A DNA stretch of 64,000 bases from Bradyrhizobium prioriisuperbiae. GTDB lineage: Bacteria > Pseudomonadota > Alphaproteobacteria > Rhizobiales > Xanthobacteraceae. The notes beneath the pieces were generated by a model. The model did not search any database. It was given only the letters and a program-made list of their open reading frames with translations, and had not been told where the DNA came from. Positions 1-8,664 of the stretch are shown in pieces. The stretch spans positions 7,428,501-7,492,500 of the forward strand of contig NZ_CP135921.1 of the NCBI RefSeq assembly GCF_032397745.1, in the 5' to 3' direction. The translations under genes were made by a program, and so were the position numbers. How positions within the stretch are numbered: position 1 is the stretch's first letter; the number at the start of each line of letters is the position of its first letter.

Positions 1-534
1 GCGCCGATGTGCGGCGCCCGGCAAACGAACGCCCCGCTCGAGACGCACCGCGCAATGCGCCAGCGCCTGCTTGATCTCGACCTGGACGGTGCGCACACTG
101 ATGCCGAAACGTTCCGCGATCTTGCGCAGCGGAACTTCGTCCACGAAGGCGGCCATCAGGATGTCGCGGCGGCGATCCGGCAGTTCCTGGATCACCCGCT
201 TGAGCGCATCGATCTCGGAGCGCGCCTCGGCTATCCTGTCCGGGCCCGGGCTCTCGTCGGGCAAGTCGAACAGTGCATCGGTTTCCGACACGGTGAGACG
301 GCGGCGCTCCGCCACGCGCCGGTTGCTGGCCACACTCATCGCGACCCGAAACAGATAAGCGCGCACGTCGCGCACCGGTTCGGTGACGGTGGCGTTGCTC
401 AGGCGCAGGAACGTATCCTGCAGCACTTCGTCCGCGAGATCCGCGGATCCCGCTCGTCGTGTCAAACGTTGCTTGAGATCGTCGTAACTTGCGACGAGCA
501 GCGTGAGCAACGCCGTCCGATTGGTGTCGCTCAT
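1..534 (-). CDS. ECF sigma factor (FecI-like), 3' end beyond window
   Basis: Reading from an ATG at 534 to the left edge gives 178 codons with no stop. Residues 25-80 look like sigma region 2 (ADEVLQDTFLRL, then an AYLFRVA segment). Residues 115-170 look like region 4, with a helix-turn-helix at RKIAERFGISVRTVQVEI. The size and spacing fit a short extracytoplasmic-function sigma factor of the FecI group, which directs RNA polymerase to iron-transport promoters in many bacteria. A FecR-type anti-sigma gene would be expected just downstream, outside the window. The link to the siderophore genes 40 kb away is only thematic. No clear Shine-Dalgarno is visible before the ATG. Confidence 0.85.
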   Translation of the reverse strand, partial: MSDTNRTALLTLLVASYDDLKQRLTRRAGSADLADEVLQDTFLRLSNATVTEPVRDVRAYLFRVAMSVASNRRVAERRRLTVSETDALFDLPDESPGPDRIAEARSEIDALKRVIQELPDRRRDILMAAFVDEVPLRKIAERFGISVRTVQVEIKQALAHCAVRLERGVRLPGAAHRR

Positions 535-812
535 TGCAGGGGCCCCATCCCCGGCTGCGGCGCATAGCCAACTTGTTTTCGCCGTCGCAATTTCTAGCCA
601 CGGTTGATGACATCGCAATGAAATCGCCGCGTGTGTTCGCGCCCCACCACGCGCCGCTGTGCGCCAACTCACCTGCTTGATATTGCGCGCACAAATCGCT
701 CCGGATGCGCGAGCAGCGCGGCTGATCGCAGATCGTCCCTGTGCATATCTCGTTGTCGGCACGGCATACCGCTCGCGCCCCATTTTGTCGCATCCGCAAA
801 GCGCGGCGCGGC

Positions 813-3272
813 TCATGACATGGTGGCCGCGGGCGTGCGCGCGAGCTGCGCCTGCTCGTATCCGCGCAACGCCGCCGCATGGGTTGCATTGACTGCGAGT
901 GCACTCCGGAAAGTCGTCTCGGCCTCGCCTGGGCGTTCCTGTGCGAGATAGAAGTCGCCAAGGGCGCAATGCGCCGTCACGCGCTGCGGATCGAGCATGA
1001 GCGCATGCTGCAGGCTGATTTCCGCACCCTGCGCGTTGCCGCGCGCGGCGCAGGCGCGCCCCAGTGCCTCATAGAACTCCGCCGACTGCTGCTGGTTGAT
1101 TTTCGTCGCCGCCAGGAAATGCATCATGGCCTGGTCAATATCGCCGAGTTCGCACAGCGCCAGGGCATACTGGGCATGCACGCCGTCGTCATTGGGCACA
1201 AGCTCCAGCGCCTTGCGGTAATGCTGATGCATCGCGCGCCTGACCGCATCCGGTTCCATTCCGGTCGCAGCCTCGGTCCCGCTGAGCTTGCGCAACGCCG
1301 CCGCGTAGGCCATTTGCGCCGCCACGCTGGTCGGCGCGAGGTCGATCGCCTTCTGATACTGGGCAAGCGCCTGTTCGATCTTTTTCGCATCGAGCAGCAC
1401 ATCGGCCAGCACGATTTGCGCCGGTACAAGATCAGGGGCCTCCGCCACGGCGACCTGCAGCATCGCGAGCGCGCGCGCGCCACGACCCATGCTGAGTTCC
1501 AGCGCACCGAGATTGCACAGCGTATTGACATGCCCAGGGTCGAAGGCAAGAACCTGCTCGAACAGCGTCCTCGCGCGTTCGACGTGACCCGCACGATGCT
1601 GCCGGCAGGCTTCGACGAACAGCGCATCGCAAAGAACCGGGTCGCTTGCGCGCGGCGCCGCCGTCATCCGCAACGCCGAGGCCGTGACCGGGTCAACGAT
1701 CCTGTTCATCGGCGACGAAGCACTGGCACCCGCGAAGAACCACAGCGCCTCGCGCACCCGCGCGACCACGCCGGCCCAGTCGCCAGCCTCCGTCTGCCGG
1801 AACAACCGCGCCTGCGGATACCAGGGCGTGTCCTCGCGATCCCTGAGCCAGCGCCAATCACTGAAGCCGGCGAGCAGGATCCAGACCGGCTTTCCCATCG
1901 CGCCGGCGAGATGGGCGATCGCGCTGTCGATCGTGATCACGAGATCGAGATTGGCGATGATTGCCGCCACATCGGCAAATGACGTCGTATCGATCCCCGC
2001 CGAAGGATCGACGACGAGGCCTGCGAAGGACTGCACCTGGTGCGCTCCCGGGCCCACCTGCAGGCTGACAAAGCGCGCCCCCGGACAATCCAGCAACGGC
2101 CGCAGGCGATCGAGCTGCAGCGAGCGGCGCCAGTCGTAGGGGTGCGCCGGATTGCCCTGCCAGACCAGGCCCACGGAAACACCGGAGTGCGCGCCAAGAT
2201 CAACATTGAGCCGCGCGCGCCACTGCGCGACCCGATCCGGATCGGGCGTGATGTAGGGAACCGTTGCTGGAATCGTATCGCTTTGCGTGTCGAAGATCAG
2301 CGGCAGCGACACCAGCGGCACCTGCACGTCGAACGCCGGCACCTTCGCCTCGTTGTCGAAAACCTCATCGACACCGGCCACGGTTCGCATCAACGACATC
2401 AAGGGCTGTGGTGCACGCAGCACCACGCGGCCGCCCCGCGCCTTGACCATCGGCGCATAGCGCACGAACTGGAGGATGTCGCCGAATCCCTGCTCGTATT
2501 GCAGCAGGATCGTCTTGCCGGCGAGATCCTCGCCTTGCCAGCGCGGCCGGTCGGTCGGCAACAGGTGCTTGCTGACCTCCGGCTGCTTAAACCGCCACTC
2601 GTTATGCGGCCACGCAGCGCGCCAGTCGCCGCGGAGGAACAGGCAGACGAACAGCATGGTGTTCAGATTCGCATGCTCAGGGTGCCGCGCCAGCGCGTCC
2701 TGCACCAGCTCAACCGCCTCGTCCGTCCGGCCCATCTCGTTGAGCAGCGCGGCGAAGTCGACCACGGGCTCGGCATAATCGGGCGCGCGTGCCAGCACAT
2801 CGCGGAACGCGTCATGGGCGAAGCTGATCAGATCCAGCTTCGTCAGCGTCTGGGCCAGGCCGAACAGCGCCGCCACGTTGTCCGGCTGCAGTGTCAAAGC
2901 CGCCGCATACGCGGCCAGCGCTTGCGGATGCTGGCAGGTCTTGAGCAGGAGCACGCCCATATTGGCGTGAGCCTCGCCGTGCGCGGGATCGAGCTGAATC
3001 GCCTCATCCAGCAGGTCCAGTGCCCGGTCGTCCTCACCGCGCTGCAGCGCGATCACGCCGCGGAGGTGCAACACCCGCTGCCGCGCCAGCGGCTCCTGTT
3101 CCATGCTCTCCAGCAACACGTCGGCGCTGTCGAACTGGCCGCTGTTGTAAAGCCCGACCGCGCGGCCCATCACGGACTGGATGAATTCCATGCGCCGCTC
3201 GGACGGCGCCTGTTTCAGCATGGCGAGGCCCGCACGCAACGCCTGCGCTTCGCTGATCGCTGCTTCCGACAT
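813..3272 (-). CDS. TPR protein with GT9/heptosyltransferase-like domain
   Basis: This 819-residue protein has TPR repeats at both ends: about residues 40-215 (for example AHANMGVLLLKTCQHPQALAAY, shortened here to its core ANMGVLLLKT) and about 525-815. Between them, about 235-505, is a core resembling ADP-heptose:LPS heptosyltransferases, with a YEQGFGDILQF segment and a late DLVITIDSAIAHLAGA segment that in the family precedes the nucleotide-sugar site. It is probably a cytoplasmic or peripheral glycosyltransferase; the acceptor is unknown. There is no signal peptide. The ATG at 3272 has AAGGA about 8 bases upstream. It follows the GT41 gene on the same strand, 112 bp apart, with a large palindrome in between, so the two may be co-transcribed. 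A pure TPR scaffold is the main alternative. Confidence 0.8.
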   Translation of the reverse strand: MSEAAISEAQALRAGLAMLKQAPSERRMEFIQSVMGRAVGLYNSGQFDSADVLLESMEQEPLARQRVLHLRGVIALQRGEDDRALDLLDEAIQLDPAHGEAHANMGVLLLKTCQHPQALAAYAAALTLQPDNVAALFGLAQTLTKLDLISFAHDAFRDVLARAPDYAEPVVDFAALLNEMGRTDEAVELVQDALARHPEHANLNTMLFVCLFLRGDWRAAWPHNEWRFKQPEVSKHLLPTDRPRWQGEDLAGKTILLQYEQGFGDILQFVRYAPMVKARGGRVVLRAPQPLMSLMRTVAGVDEVFDNEAKVPAFDVQVPLVSLPLIFDTQSDTIPATVPYITPDPDRVAQWRARLNVDLGAHSGVSVGLVWQGNPAHPYDWRRSLQLDRLRPLLDCPGARFVSLQVGPGAHQVQSFAGLVVDPSAGIDTTSFADVAAIIANLDLVITIDSAIAHLAGAMGKPVWILLAGFSDWRWLRDREDTPWYPQARLFRQTEAGDWAGVVARVREALWFFAGASASSPMNRIVDPVTASALRMTAAPRASDPVLCDALFVEACRQHRAGHVERARTLFEQVLAFDPGHVNTLCNLGALELSMGRGARALAMLQVAVAEAPDLVPAQIVLADVLLDAKKIEQALAQYQKAIDLAPTSVAAQMAYAAALRKLSGTEAATGMEPDAVRRAMHQHYRKALELVPNDDGVHAQYALALCELGDIDQAMMHFLAATKINQQQSAEFYEALGRACAARGNAQGAEISLQHALMLDPQRVTAHCALGDFYLAQERPGEAETTFRSALAVNATHAAALRGYEQAQLARTPAATMS

Positions 3273-3295
3273 GTGCGAAGTCCTTCAATGAGAAT

Positions 3296-3376
3296 GTAGG
3301 GCGGATTAGCGCAGCGTAATCCGCCATTTCGTTCGCAACGCATGGCGGCGGATTACGCTGCGCTAATCCGCCCTAC
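3296..3376. repeat. Palindromic repeat, GTAGGGCGGATTAGCGCAGC type
   Basis: Two near-perfect inverted arms of about 30 bases flank a 15-base loop and fill the gap between two co-directional TPR glycosyltransferase genes. A related but diverged palindrome lies at 14509-14592. The transcript would form a long hairpin without a T-run, so it may attenuate, process or stabilise the mRNA rather than act as a classical terminator. Confidence 0.85.
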
Positions 3377-3384
3377 CCGCTGAG

Positions 3385-5598
3385 TCAGGCCGCATCCTTT
3401 GCGTTCTTGGCCTCGCACCACTCGGCCCACAGCCGCATCAGTTCGCGCGACAGGTTTGCCGCAAACCGCGGCGGGTCGCAGACGGGCGAGGCGGCGATGC
3501 GATCGCGCAGGCCGCGGCGCAGCTCGGCGAGTTCGTCGCGGCGACGGGTCCAGCCGACAGCCATGGCCACATAGTCGTCGACGCTGTGGGCGCAAAAGCT
3601 GCCGAAACCGGCGGCCGTCAGGTGCGCCGCCGAGTGGCGGCCGGCGAAGGTGTCGCCGACGAAGGTGACAGTGGGCACGCCCATCCACATCGCCTCCAGC
3701 GTGGTGACACCGGCGGAGTAAGGGAACGGATCGAGCGCGAGATCGACCTCGCCATAGGCCTGCAGCAGCTTGATCTGCTCGCCCTCGCCCACGAGCTCGA
3801 CGCGCTCGGTCGGCACCCCGCCCTCGCCGAGCACCCGATGGATGGCGTCGCGGGTGCTCGCCTCGCCGAGGCCGCCATAGACCATCAGGATGCGCGAGTC
3901 CGGCACCTCCGCGAGAATGCGCGCCCAGGCCTTGCCGACTTCGGTATTGAGCTTCGCCGGGCGGTTGAAGCAGCCGAAGGTGAACCGGCCGCCGTTCACG
4001 CTCGGCAGCGGCGGAACCTCCGGCGCATTGGTCGGCGGGTGATAGCAGACGTAGCAATCCGGCAGGCGGATGGGACGCTCGACATAGGTCGCGTCGTGCT
4101 CCGGCGGAATTTCCACCGGATCCGCGATCAGGCCGTCATAGGTGTCGAGACCGACGGTGCCGACATAACCGGCCCAGCCGAGCTGGATCGGCGCGGCGCG
4201 CGTGGCGAACAGGGACAGGCGGTTACCGGCAGTGTGGCCGGAGAGATCGAACAGGATATCGACGTTATCCTCGAGGACCCGCCGCCCGAGCGCCCGATCG
4301 TCCATCCCGGACACATCGTGCCAGGCAACCGCGATCGCCTTGTAGCGCTCGCTGAAATCGTCGTCCTGCCGCTTGCTGTCGGTCTTGTAGCAGCAAATCT
4401 CGTAGCCGAGATCGGCGAGCGCTTCGAACGCGCGCAGCACGAGGAATGACACCGCGTGACGATGCAGGTCCGCCGACACGAGGCCAAGCCGCGGCTTGCG
4501 CGCCGGATCCGGCGTGTTCGGGAAGGCGAGCCGGTCAAAGGGCGCGCTCGGCCGATAGAGCGTCGCCCAGCGCTTGTGCTCGCGCAACAGCTCCTCGCGG
4601 GTGACGCCGGGCTTGTGCTGGAGCGCGAACAGCAGGGTTCCGGCGATCCCGGCGTTGGCGGGATCGAGCTCGCCCGCACGCCGATAGGCGGCGACGGCTT
4701 CCTCGACGCGACCCTGCCCCAGGAATCCGAAACCGCGGCCGACATGATGCTCGGCCTGCAGCGGATCGAGGGCCAGCGCGCGGTCGACATAGCTGAGCCC
4801 GCGCTCGAACTGGCGGTGACTGATCAGGAAGTGGCCGTACATGTATTGCGGCAGCGCGACGTTCGGGGCGCTCTCGGCGGCCAGTTCGAACAGCCGCGCC
4901 GCCTGATGGTTGCGCTCGGCCGCGCCGAAGCTCATGCCGAGCTCGAGGATCGCCCTGTAGTTCTGGCTATCGATGGTGGAGGCCGCCTGCAGGTCCTCCA
5001 CCGCCTTGTCGAACTGGCCGTCCATCACATAGGCAAGGCCGCGGGTGCGGTAGGCTTCCACATAGGCGCCATTGAGCGCGATCGCCTTGTCGAGGGCCGC
5101 AAGCGCTTCGTTGCGCCGGTTCTCGGTGAGCAGTGCGAGGCCGAGGCTGTATTGCGCGAGCGGCATATTGGGTAAAAGCCGCAGCCCTTCCTGAAGATAG
5201 GGGATGCCGTCGCGGGTGCGTCCGGTGCGCGCGAGACAGGTGCCGATCTCGGCCAACGCCGGCGCGTGGGTCGGGATCACGCGCAGTTCAGCCATGAACG
5301 CGTCGCGCGCATCGTCGAAGCGGTCGAAGCGGCACAGCGCCACGCCCTTGCAATAATTGAAGCTCGGCTGGTCGGGCGCGAGCCGCACCGCGTCGTTGAA
5401 CGCACGCAGCGCCTGGCGCCAGCGATCCTGCCGCGCGTGGGCGACACCCTGCTGGTGCAGGTCCTGCGCGCGCTGCAAATTGGATGACGGACGTCCGCTG
5501 CTTCCATTCGTCGGCGGCTGCGGCACCGGCCGCGCCAGAATTGCATGGCCGCCATGCTCCACGCGAAGCGCAAGTCGCCCGCTCGAATTGTCTTCCAT
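3385..5598 (-). CDS. TPR glycosyltransferase, GT41 family (OGT/SPINDLY-like)
   Basis: The protein has about 737 residues. TPR repeats occupy residues 40-350. The C-terminal half, about 370-690, is a GT41 catalytic region: it has the His-containing segment DLHRHAVSFL, FNRPAKLNTEVGKAW (the Lys matches the UDP-binding Lys of O-GlcNAc transferases) and DPFPYSAGVTTLEAMWMG followed by GRHSAAHL. GT41 enzymes transfer a sugar from UDP-sugar to Ser/Thr, or to Asn in the HMW1C group. An in-frame ATG at 5655 would add 19 residues. Neither start has a good Shine-Dalgarno; I chose 5598 because the preceding residues are unlike the rest. It is divergent from a PstS-like exported protein and lies within 10 kb of a giant adhesin, so glycosylation of an exported protein is possible but unproven. 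Confidence 0.88.
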   Translation of the reverse strand: MEDNSSGRLALRVEHGGHAILARPVPQPPTNGSSGRPSSNLQRAQDLHQQGVAHARQDRWRQALRAFNDAVRLAPDQPSFNYCKGVALCRFDRFDDARDAFMAELRVIPTHAPALAEIGTCLARTGRTRDGIPYLQEGLRLLPNMPLAQYSLGLALLTENRRNEALAALDKAIALNGAYVEAYRTRGLAYVMDGQFDKAVEDLQAASTIDSQNYRAILELGMSFGAAERNHQAARLFELAAESAPNVALPQYMYGHFLISHRQFERGLSYVDRALALDPLQAEHHVGRGFGFLGQGRVEEAVAAYRRAGELDPANAGIAGTLLFALQHKPGVTREELLREHKRWATLYRPSAPFDRLAFPNTPDPARKPRLGLVSADLHRHAVSFLVLRAFEALADLGYEICCYKTDSKRQDDDFSERYKAIAVAWHDVSGMDDRALGRRVLEDNVDILFDLSGHTAGNRLSLFATRAAPIQLGWAGYVGTVGLDTYDGLIADPVEIPPEHDATYVERPIRLPDCYVCYHPPTNAPEVPPLPSVNGGRFTFGCFNRPAKLNTEVGKAWARILAEVPDSRILMVYGGLGEASTRDAIHRVLGEGGVPTERVELVGEGEQIKLLQAYGEVDLALDPFPYSAGVTTLEAMWMGVPTVTFVGDTFAGRHSAAHLTAAGFGSFCAHSVDDYVAMAVGWTRRRDELAELRRGLRDRIAASPVCDPPRFAANLSRELMRLWAEWCEAKNAKDAA

Positions 5599-5655
5599 GT
5601 GGGAGGCCCCGTTTGAGACGAATTCCCGCGAAGGTGGCGTTGTCAGAGACACCAT

Positions 5656-5949
5656 CAGGTCGGGAGTCCATAGATCAACTCTCAGCGTATTGCCAAGATA
5701 TTTTTCGGATCGTGTTCAAAATTTTCTCTGCGCGACGCCGATGCTCGTGTTGTCTATTGGATGTTAGCCAATCATCGACGACGGAGACTTGAACTTCGAC
5801 GCGTGAGTGACTTGCAATCTTCATAAATCCATCTCTCGATTGTGAAGATATGCATAATATTACTTCATGACATCTTGAACATTACTTTTAGCTCTCGTGA
5901 CGACGGGATGACGACGCACGCCGGTGATCAACCCCACAGGATAAATGAA
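5656..5949. other. AT-richer divergent intergenic region
   Basis: This stretch separates the GT41 gene from the first PstS-like gene. It is visibly richer in A+T than its surroundings, especially 5690-5890, and presumably carries both promoters. I see no confident operator, Pho box or -35/-10 pair. An in-frame ATG at 5842 exists but reads into residues unlike a signal peptide. Confidence 0.4.
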
Positions 5950-7806
5950 ATGAAACTGCAATCCTCGACCAAACACCTGCTCGGCACCGCCTCGGTGCTG
6001 GCCATGCTCGCGTCGGCGGTGGCCACGCCCGCGAACGCCGCAGCCACCAAAGGCATCTATTTCGGGGGCAGCACGCTCGCCTCGGAAGCCTTCCGCGCGA
6101 TTTTCGACTGCTATATGGGCGCCACCGTCGGCGCGACCGGCTGGACCGATGGCTTCCAGTTCGGCGTCACCCCCCTGCCGGCCACCTGCACGAACTCGAC
6201 GTCCAACACCGTGATCACGCTGGGCGTGCAGGGCATGTATGCCGGCGTCGGCTCGGGCAACGGCGTGCGCGGCTACATCGCCAACGATCCGAAACAGTGG
6301 TACGGCGGCTCGATCACGCCTTCGCAGACGTTTACTCTGACCAACTCGGCCTCCACGACAGTCCAGCCACCCTTCCCCGCCGTCCAGCCGCCGTTTGCCG
6401 ACACTCTCAACACGACCTTCGGCGCCTATCCGTATCCGCGCGTGGACGCCGGCCTGTCTGACTCGCCGCTGCCCGCAACCCTCGCGGCCATGACGACGAC
6501 GTCGATCACCTTCAATACGGTCACCTGGACCCCTCCGGCTACGGTGACTGCGAGCGGCAGCTCTGTCGTCAGCTACACCACGACGGTCACTTATGGCACC
6601 CCGATCCAGATCCCGGCCTTCGCGGTCAACGTCGCGATCCCGGTCAACACGGCCGGGCTCACCGTCAACTCGGCGATCGCCCAAGGGACGATCAACCCCA
6701 CCAGCCCACCATGGGACCAGAACAACCAGGGTGCCGCCATCCAGCTCTCGGAGGCACAGCTCTGCGCGATCTTCTCGGGCAAGGTGACCAACTGGAACAG
6801 CACCGCCAACATTCCGTTCATTGACTCGACCGGCGCGGCCTCAACCAGGCCGTTCTACTATACCAACGTCGGCAACGGCATCGGAACGGCTGCGCAGTAT
6901 ACCACCGCGAGCCTGCCGATCACCGTGGTGTATCGTTCGGATGGCAGCGGCACGAGCTTCATCCTGACCAACTATCTGAAGGCGGTCTGCCCGCAGATCG
7001 ATGCCAGCTACGCCACGATCTTCGGCGCCACGAACCTGCCGAGCACCAACTTCAGCGCCCTGATCGCCAACATCGCCAACGCGGGCATCACGGGAAGCTG
7101 GGTTGGTGTCAGCGGAAGCGGCAACGTCCAGAGCGCTGTTGGCGTCACCTCCACCCAGGGTGGCCGCATCGGCTATCTCAGTTCCGACTTCGTCAAGCCC
7201 TACGCCATCGCTGCCCAGGCGCCGTCTGCCGCGGCTGTGCAGAACGAACAGCAGCGCGCCGCCGGGGTCGAGCTTCCGATCACGACCGCGACCACAAGCC
7301 CGACGTTCATCGCAGCGACGCCGGCCGCTGCCGAACTCGCCTGGCAGGACGGCCGGCTGCAGGCGCCGAATGCATCTTCGACCTGGAACGACTACAACGT
7401 CTACGGTTACGTCTTCCCGTCGGGGACCCCCATCCAGGGCGGCGTGACTGTGGACGGCAAGTCGGTGCTGCCGCTCACCAACGTGGCGGGCGCCTATCCG
7501 CTCGGCGGCACCGCCTTCCTCGACCTCTATAGCTGCTACAGCGTCGCGGCGGACAGCGCCCGCGTGACCAACCTCAAGACCTTCCTGTCCTGGTACTTCC
7601 AGGACGCCGCCAACAACGCCCTGGCCACACAAATCATCCAGGCCAGCGGCTTCCAGCCTCTGAAGGACACCATCAAGGCCGTCATCCGGACGAAGTACCT
7701 CGGCACGGTCAACGCGACCCGCATCAACGGGGCACCCCCCTCGGGCCCGGGCGGCTCGACTGCTGGAGGATGCAACGGCGTCACCGGCGGCGCCGGCGCG
7801 CTGTAA
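5950..7806 (+). CDS. Exported PstS-like substrate-binding-fold protein (copy 1)
   Basis: The ATG at 5950 gives 618 residues beginning with a clear Sec signal (KHLLGTASVLAMLASAVATP, cleavage near ANAAA). The mature part starts GIYFGGSTLASEAFRAIFDC, carries CAIFSGKVTNWN and VVYRSDGSGTSFILTNYL, which match the phosphate-contacting core of PstS/DING-type proteins, and GRIGYLSSDFVKPYA. It is much longer than a transport PstS (about 320-350 residues), and no pstC, pstA or pstB gene is nearby, so a secreted or surface role is more likely than ABC transport. Cys residues recur near both ends (FDCYMG, SCYSV, GCNG). It is paralogous to 9002-10981 and shares its C-terminal Gly-Cys-x-Gly-Val-Thr-Gly-Gly ending. 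A terminator follows at 7840. Confidence 0.82.
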   Translation: MKLQSSTKHLLGTASVLAMLASAVATPANAAATKGIYFGGSTLASEAFRAIFDCYMGATVGATGWTDGFQFGVTPLPATCTNSTSNTVITLGVQGMYAGVGSGNGVRGYIANDPKQWYGGSITPSQTFTLTNSASTTVQPPFPAVQPPFADTLNTTFGAYPYPRVDAGLSDSPLPATLAAMTTTSITFNTVTWTPPATVTASGSSVVSYTTTVTYGTPIQIPAFAVNVAIPVNTAGLTVNSAIAQGTINPTSPPWDQNNQGAAIQLSEAQLCAIFSGKVTNWNSTANIPFIDSTGAASTRPFYYTNVGNGIGTAAQYTTASLPITVVYRSDGSGTSFILTNYLKAVCPQIDASYATIFGATNLPSTNFSALIANIANAGITGSWVGVSGSGNVQSAVGVTSTQGGRIGYLSSDFVKPYAIAAQAPSAAAVQNEQQRAAGVELPITTATTSPTFIAATPAAAELAWQDGRLQAPNASSTWNDYNVYGYVFPSGTPIQGGVTVDGKSVLPLTNVAGAYPLGGTAFLDLYSCYSVAADSARVTNLKTFLSWYFQDAANNALATQIIQASGFQPLKDTIKAVIRTKYLGTVNATRINGAPPSGPGGSTAGGCNGVTGGAGAL

Positions 7807-7839
7807 GCTCACGTCGACGACGAACTGACAACACTGACC

Positions 7840-7870
7840 GGGCGCCTCGATCGAGGCGCCCGTTTTTTTT
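7840..7870 (+). terminator. Intrinsic terminator of PstS-like gene 1
   Basis: An 11-bp perfect stem (GGGCGCCTCGA pairing with TCGAGGCGCCC) is followed by a run of eight or more T. It lies 34 bases after the stop codon. Confidence 0.92.
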
Positions 7871-7910
7871 GGGGGCGGGCATTTTGTAGGAAACGCTTCG
7901 ACATCCACTT

Positions 7911-8084
7911 CGTCGTCACCGGGCTTGTCCCGGTGGCCTCGATTAGGGAGGCACTGCGTCCCTGATCAGGCCGGCAAACGCACTGCGCCCCTCGCCGGGG
8001 TTGCCGGGACAAGCCCGGCAACGACGAAGGAAATGTATTGCGTCCCTGATCGGGATGGCCGGAACAAGTCCGGCCATGACGGAG
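7911..8084. repeat. Compound palindromic repeat (CACCGGGCTTGTCCCGGTG family)
   Basis: Three successive small palindromes occur here: one around CACCGGGCTTGTCCCGGTG, one around GTTGCCGGGACAAGCCCGGC and one around GGCCGGAACAAGTCCGGCC. They are spaced by related text containing TGCGTCCCTGATC. The first two modules recur in the same order at 14380-14498, and the first also occurs alone at 8448-8484 and, truncated, at 11117-11134. This looks like a mobile REP/BIME-like intergenic family. Confidence 0.8.
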
Positions 8085-8104
8085 AAGGAAAGTTGCGCCG
8101 CGCG

Positions 8105-8392
8105 CTAGCTCGTAATCTCGTCATACAGGTCGCGCCACGTCGGGTTGCTCTCCGCGATCAGGCGCGTCTTGTACGCCCGCGGCCAGTGCTTGATATTTTT
8201 CTCGCGCTGAAGGGCGTCGCGGATGGATTCGAAGATTTCGAAGTGAACCAGGTGCTTGATGCTGTAGGTGCGGGTGTGCCCGGCAACCACGCCTTCGCGG
8301 TGCTCGTAGACGCGGCGGACAAGATCGTTGGTGACGCCGACATAGAGCGCGCCGCCCGGCCGGCTTGCGAGGATGTAGACGTAGCAGGACAT
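8105..8392 (-). CDS. GIY-YIG domain protein
   Basis: The protein has 95 residues and starts at the ATG at 8392. It begins CYVYILASRPGGALYVGVTN, the family's Y-I-L / Y-V-G core (a GIY-YIG variant), followed by the conserved Arg of DLVRRVYEHREG, the HTRTYSIKHLVHFE strand and the Glu/Arg/Lys segment ALQREKNIKHWPR. This is the short UPF0213/YhbQ-like single-domain form, a putative structure-specific nuclease. A longer frame upstream of the ATG reads through a palindromic repeat and is not believed. It stands alone among repeats; in related genomes such genes are often scattered and multicopy. Confidence 0.88.
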   Translation of the reverse strand: MSCYVYILASRPGGALYVGVTNDLVRRVYEHREGVVAGHTRTYSIKHLVHFEIFESIRDALQREKNIKHWPRAYKTRLIAESNPTWRDLYDEITS

Positions 8393-8447
8393 CGGCGGAC
8401 GATGATGGAGGATCGGGGTGGGTCCTGCAAGCGCATCAACACCCACT

Positions 8448-8484
8448 CCGTCGTCACCGGGCTTGTCCCGGTGACCCCGATTGG
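8448..8484. repeat. Single-module copy of the CACCGGGCTTGTCCCGGTG repeat
   Basis: This stretch matches the first module of 7911-8084 and of 14380-14498. It directly precedes a different palindrome at 8488. Confidence 0.75.
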
Positions 8485-8487
8485 TTT

Positions 8488-8567
8488 GTAGCCCGGATGA
8501 GCGCAGCGATATCCGGGATCTCATGCGATACGCCATCCCCGGATGTCGCTGCGCTCATCCGGGCTAC
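8488..8567. repeat. Long palindrome, GTAGCCCGGATGAGCGCAGC type
   Basis: Inverted arms of about 29 bases, starting GTAGCCCGGATGAGCGCAGC and ending with the complementary GGGCTAC, flank a short loop. The architecture matches the 3296 palindrome, but the sequence is a different subfamily. Confidence 0.85.
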
Positions 8568-8601
8568 ACGACTGCGGATTTAGTTCATCGCAATCGTCCA
8601 T

Positions 8602-8664
8602 TATCAACGCTCCCGGTTACTGGATCGCCCGGTCCTTCGGCCGGGCGATGACATCGTTGGGGAC
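8602..8664 (-). repeat. Interspersed repeat with CGCCCGGTCC/GGCCGGGCG hairpin
   Basis: About 63 bases match the reverse complement of 11141-11206 nearly base for base. The core is a hairpin in which ATCGCCCGG and CCGGGCGAT pair around TCCTTCGG. Confidence 0.75.

Noticed and set aside
7911..8664. Possible CRISPR array
   Set aside because: The repeats are palindromic, of several types, unevenly spaced and without constant-length spacers. They are interspersed intergenic repeats.
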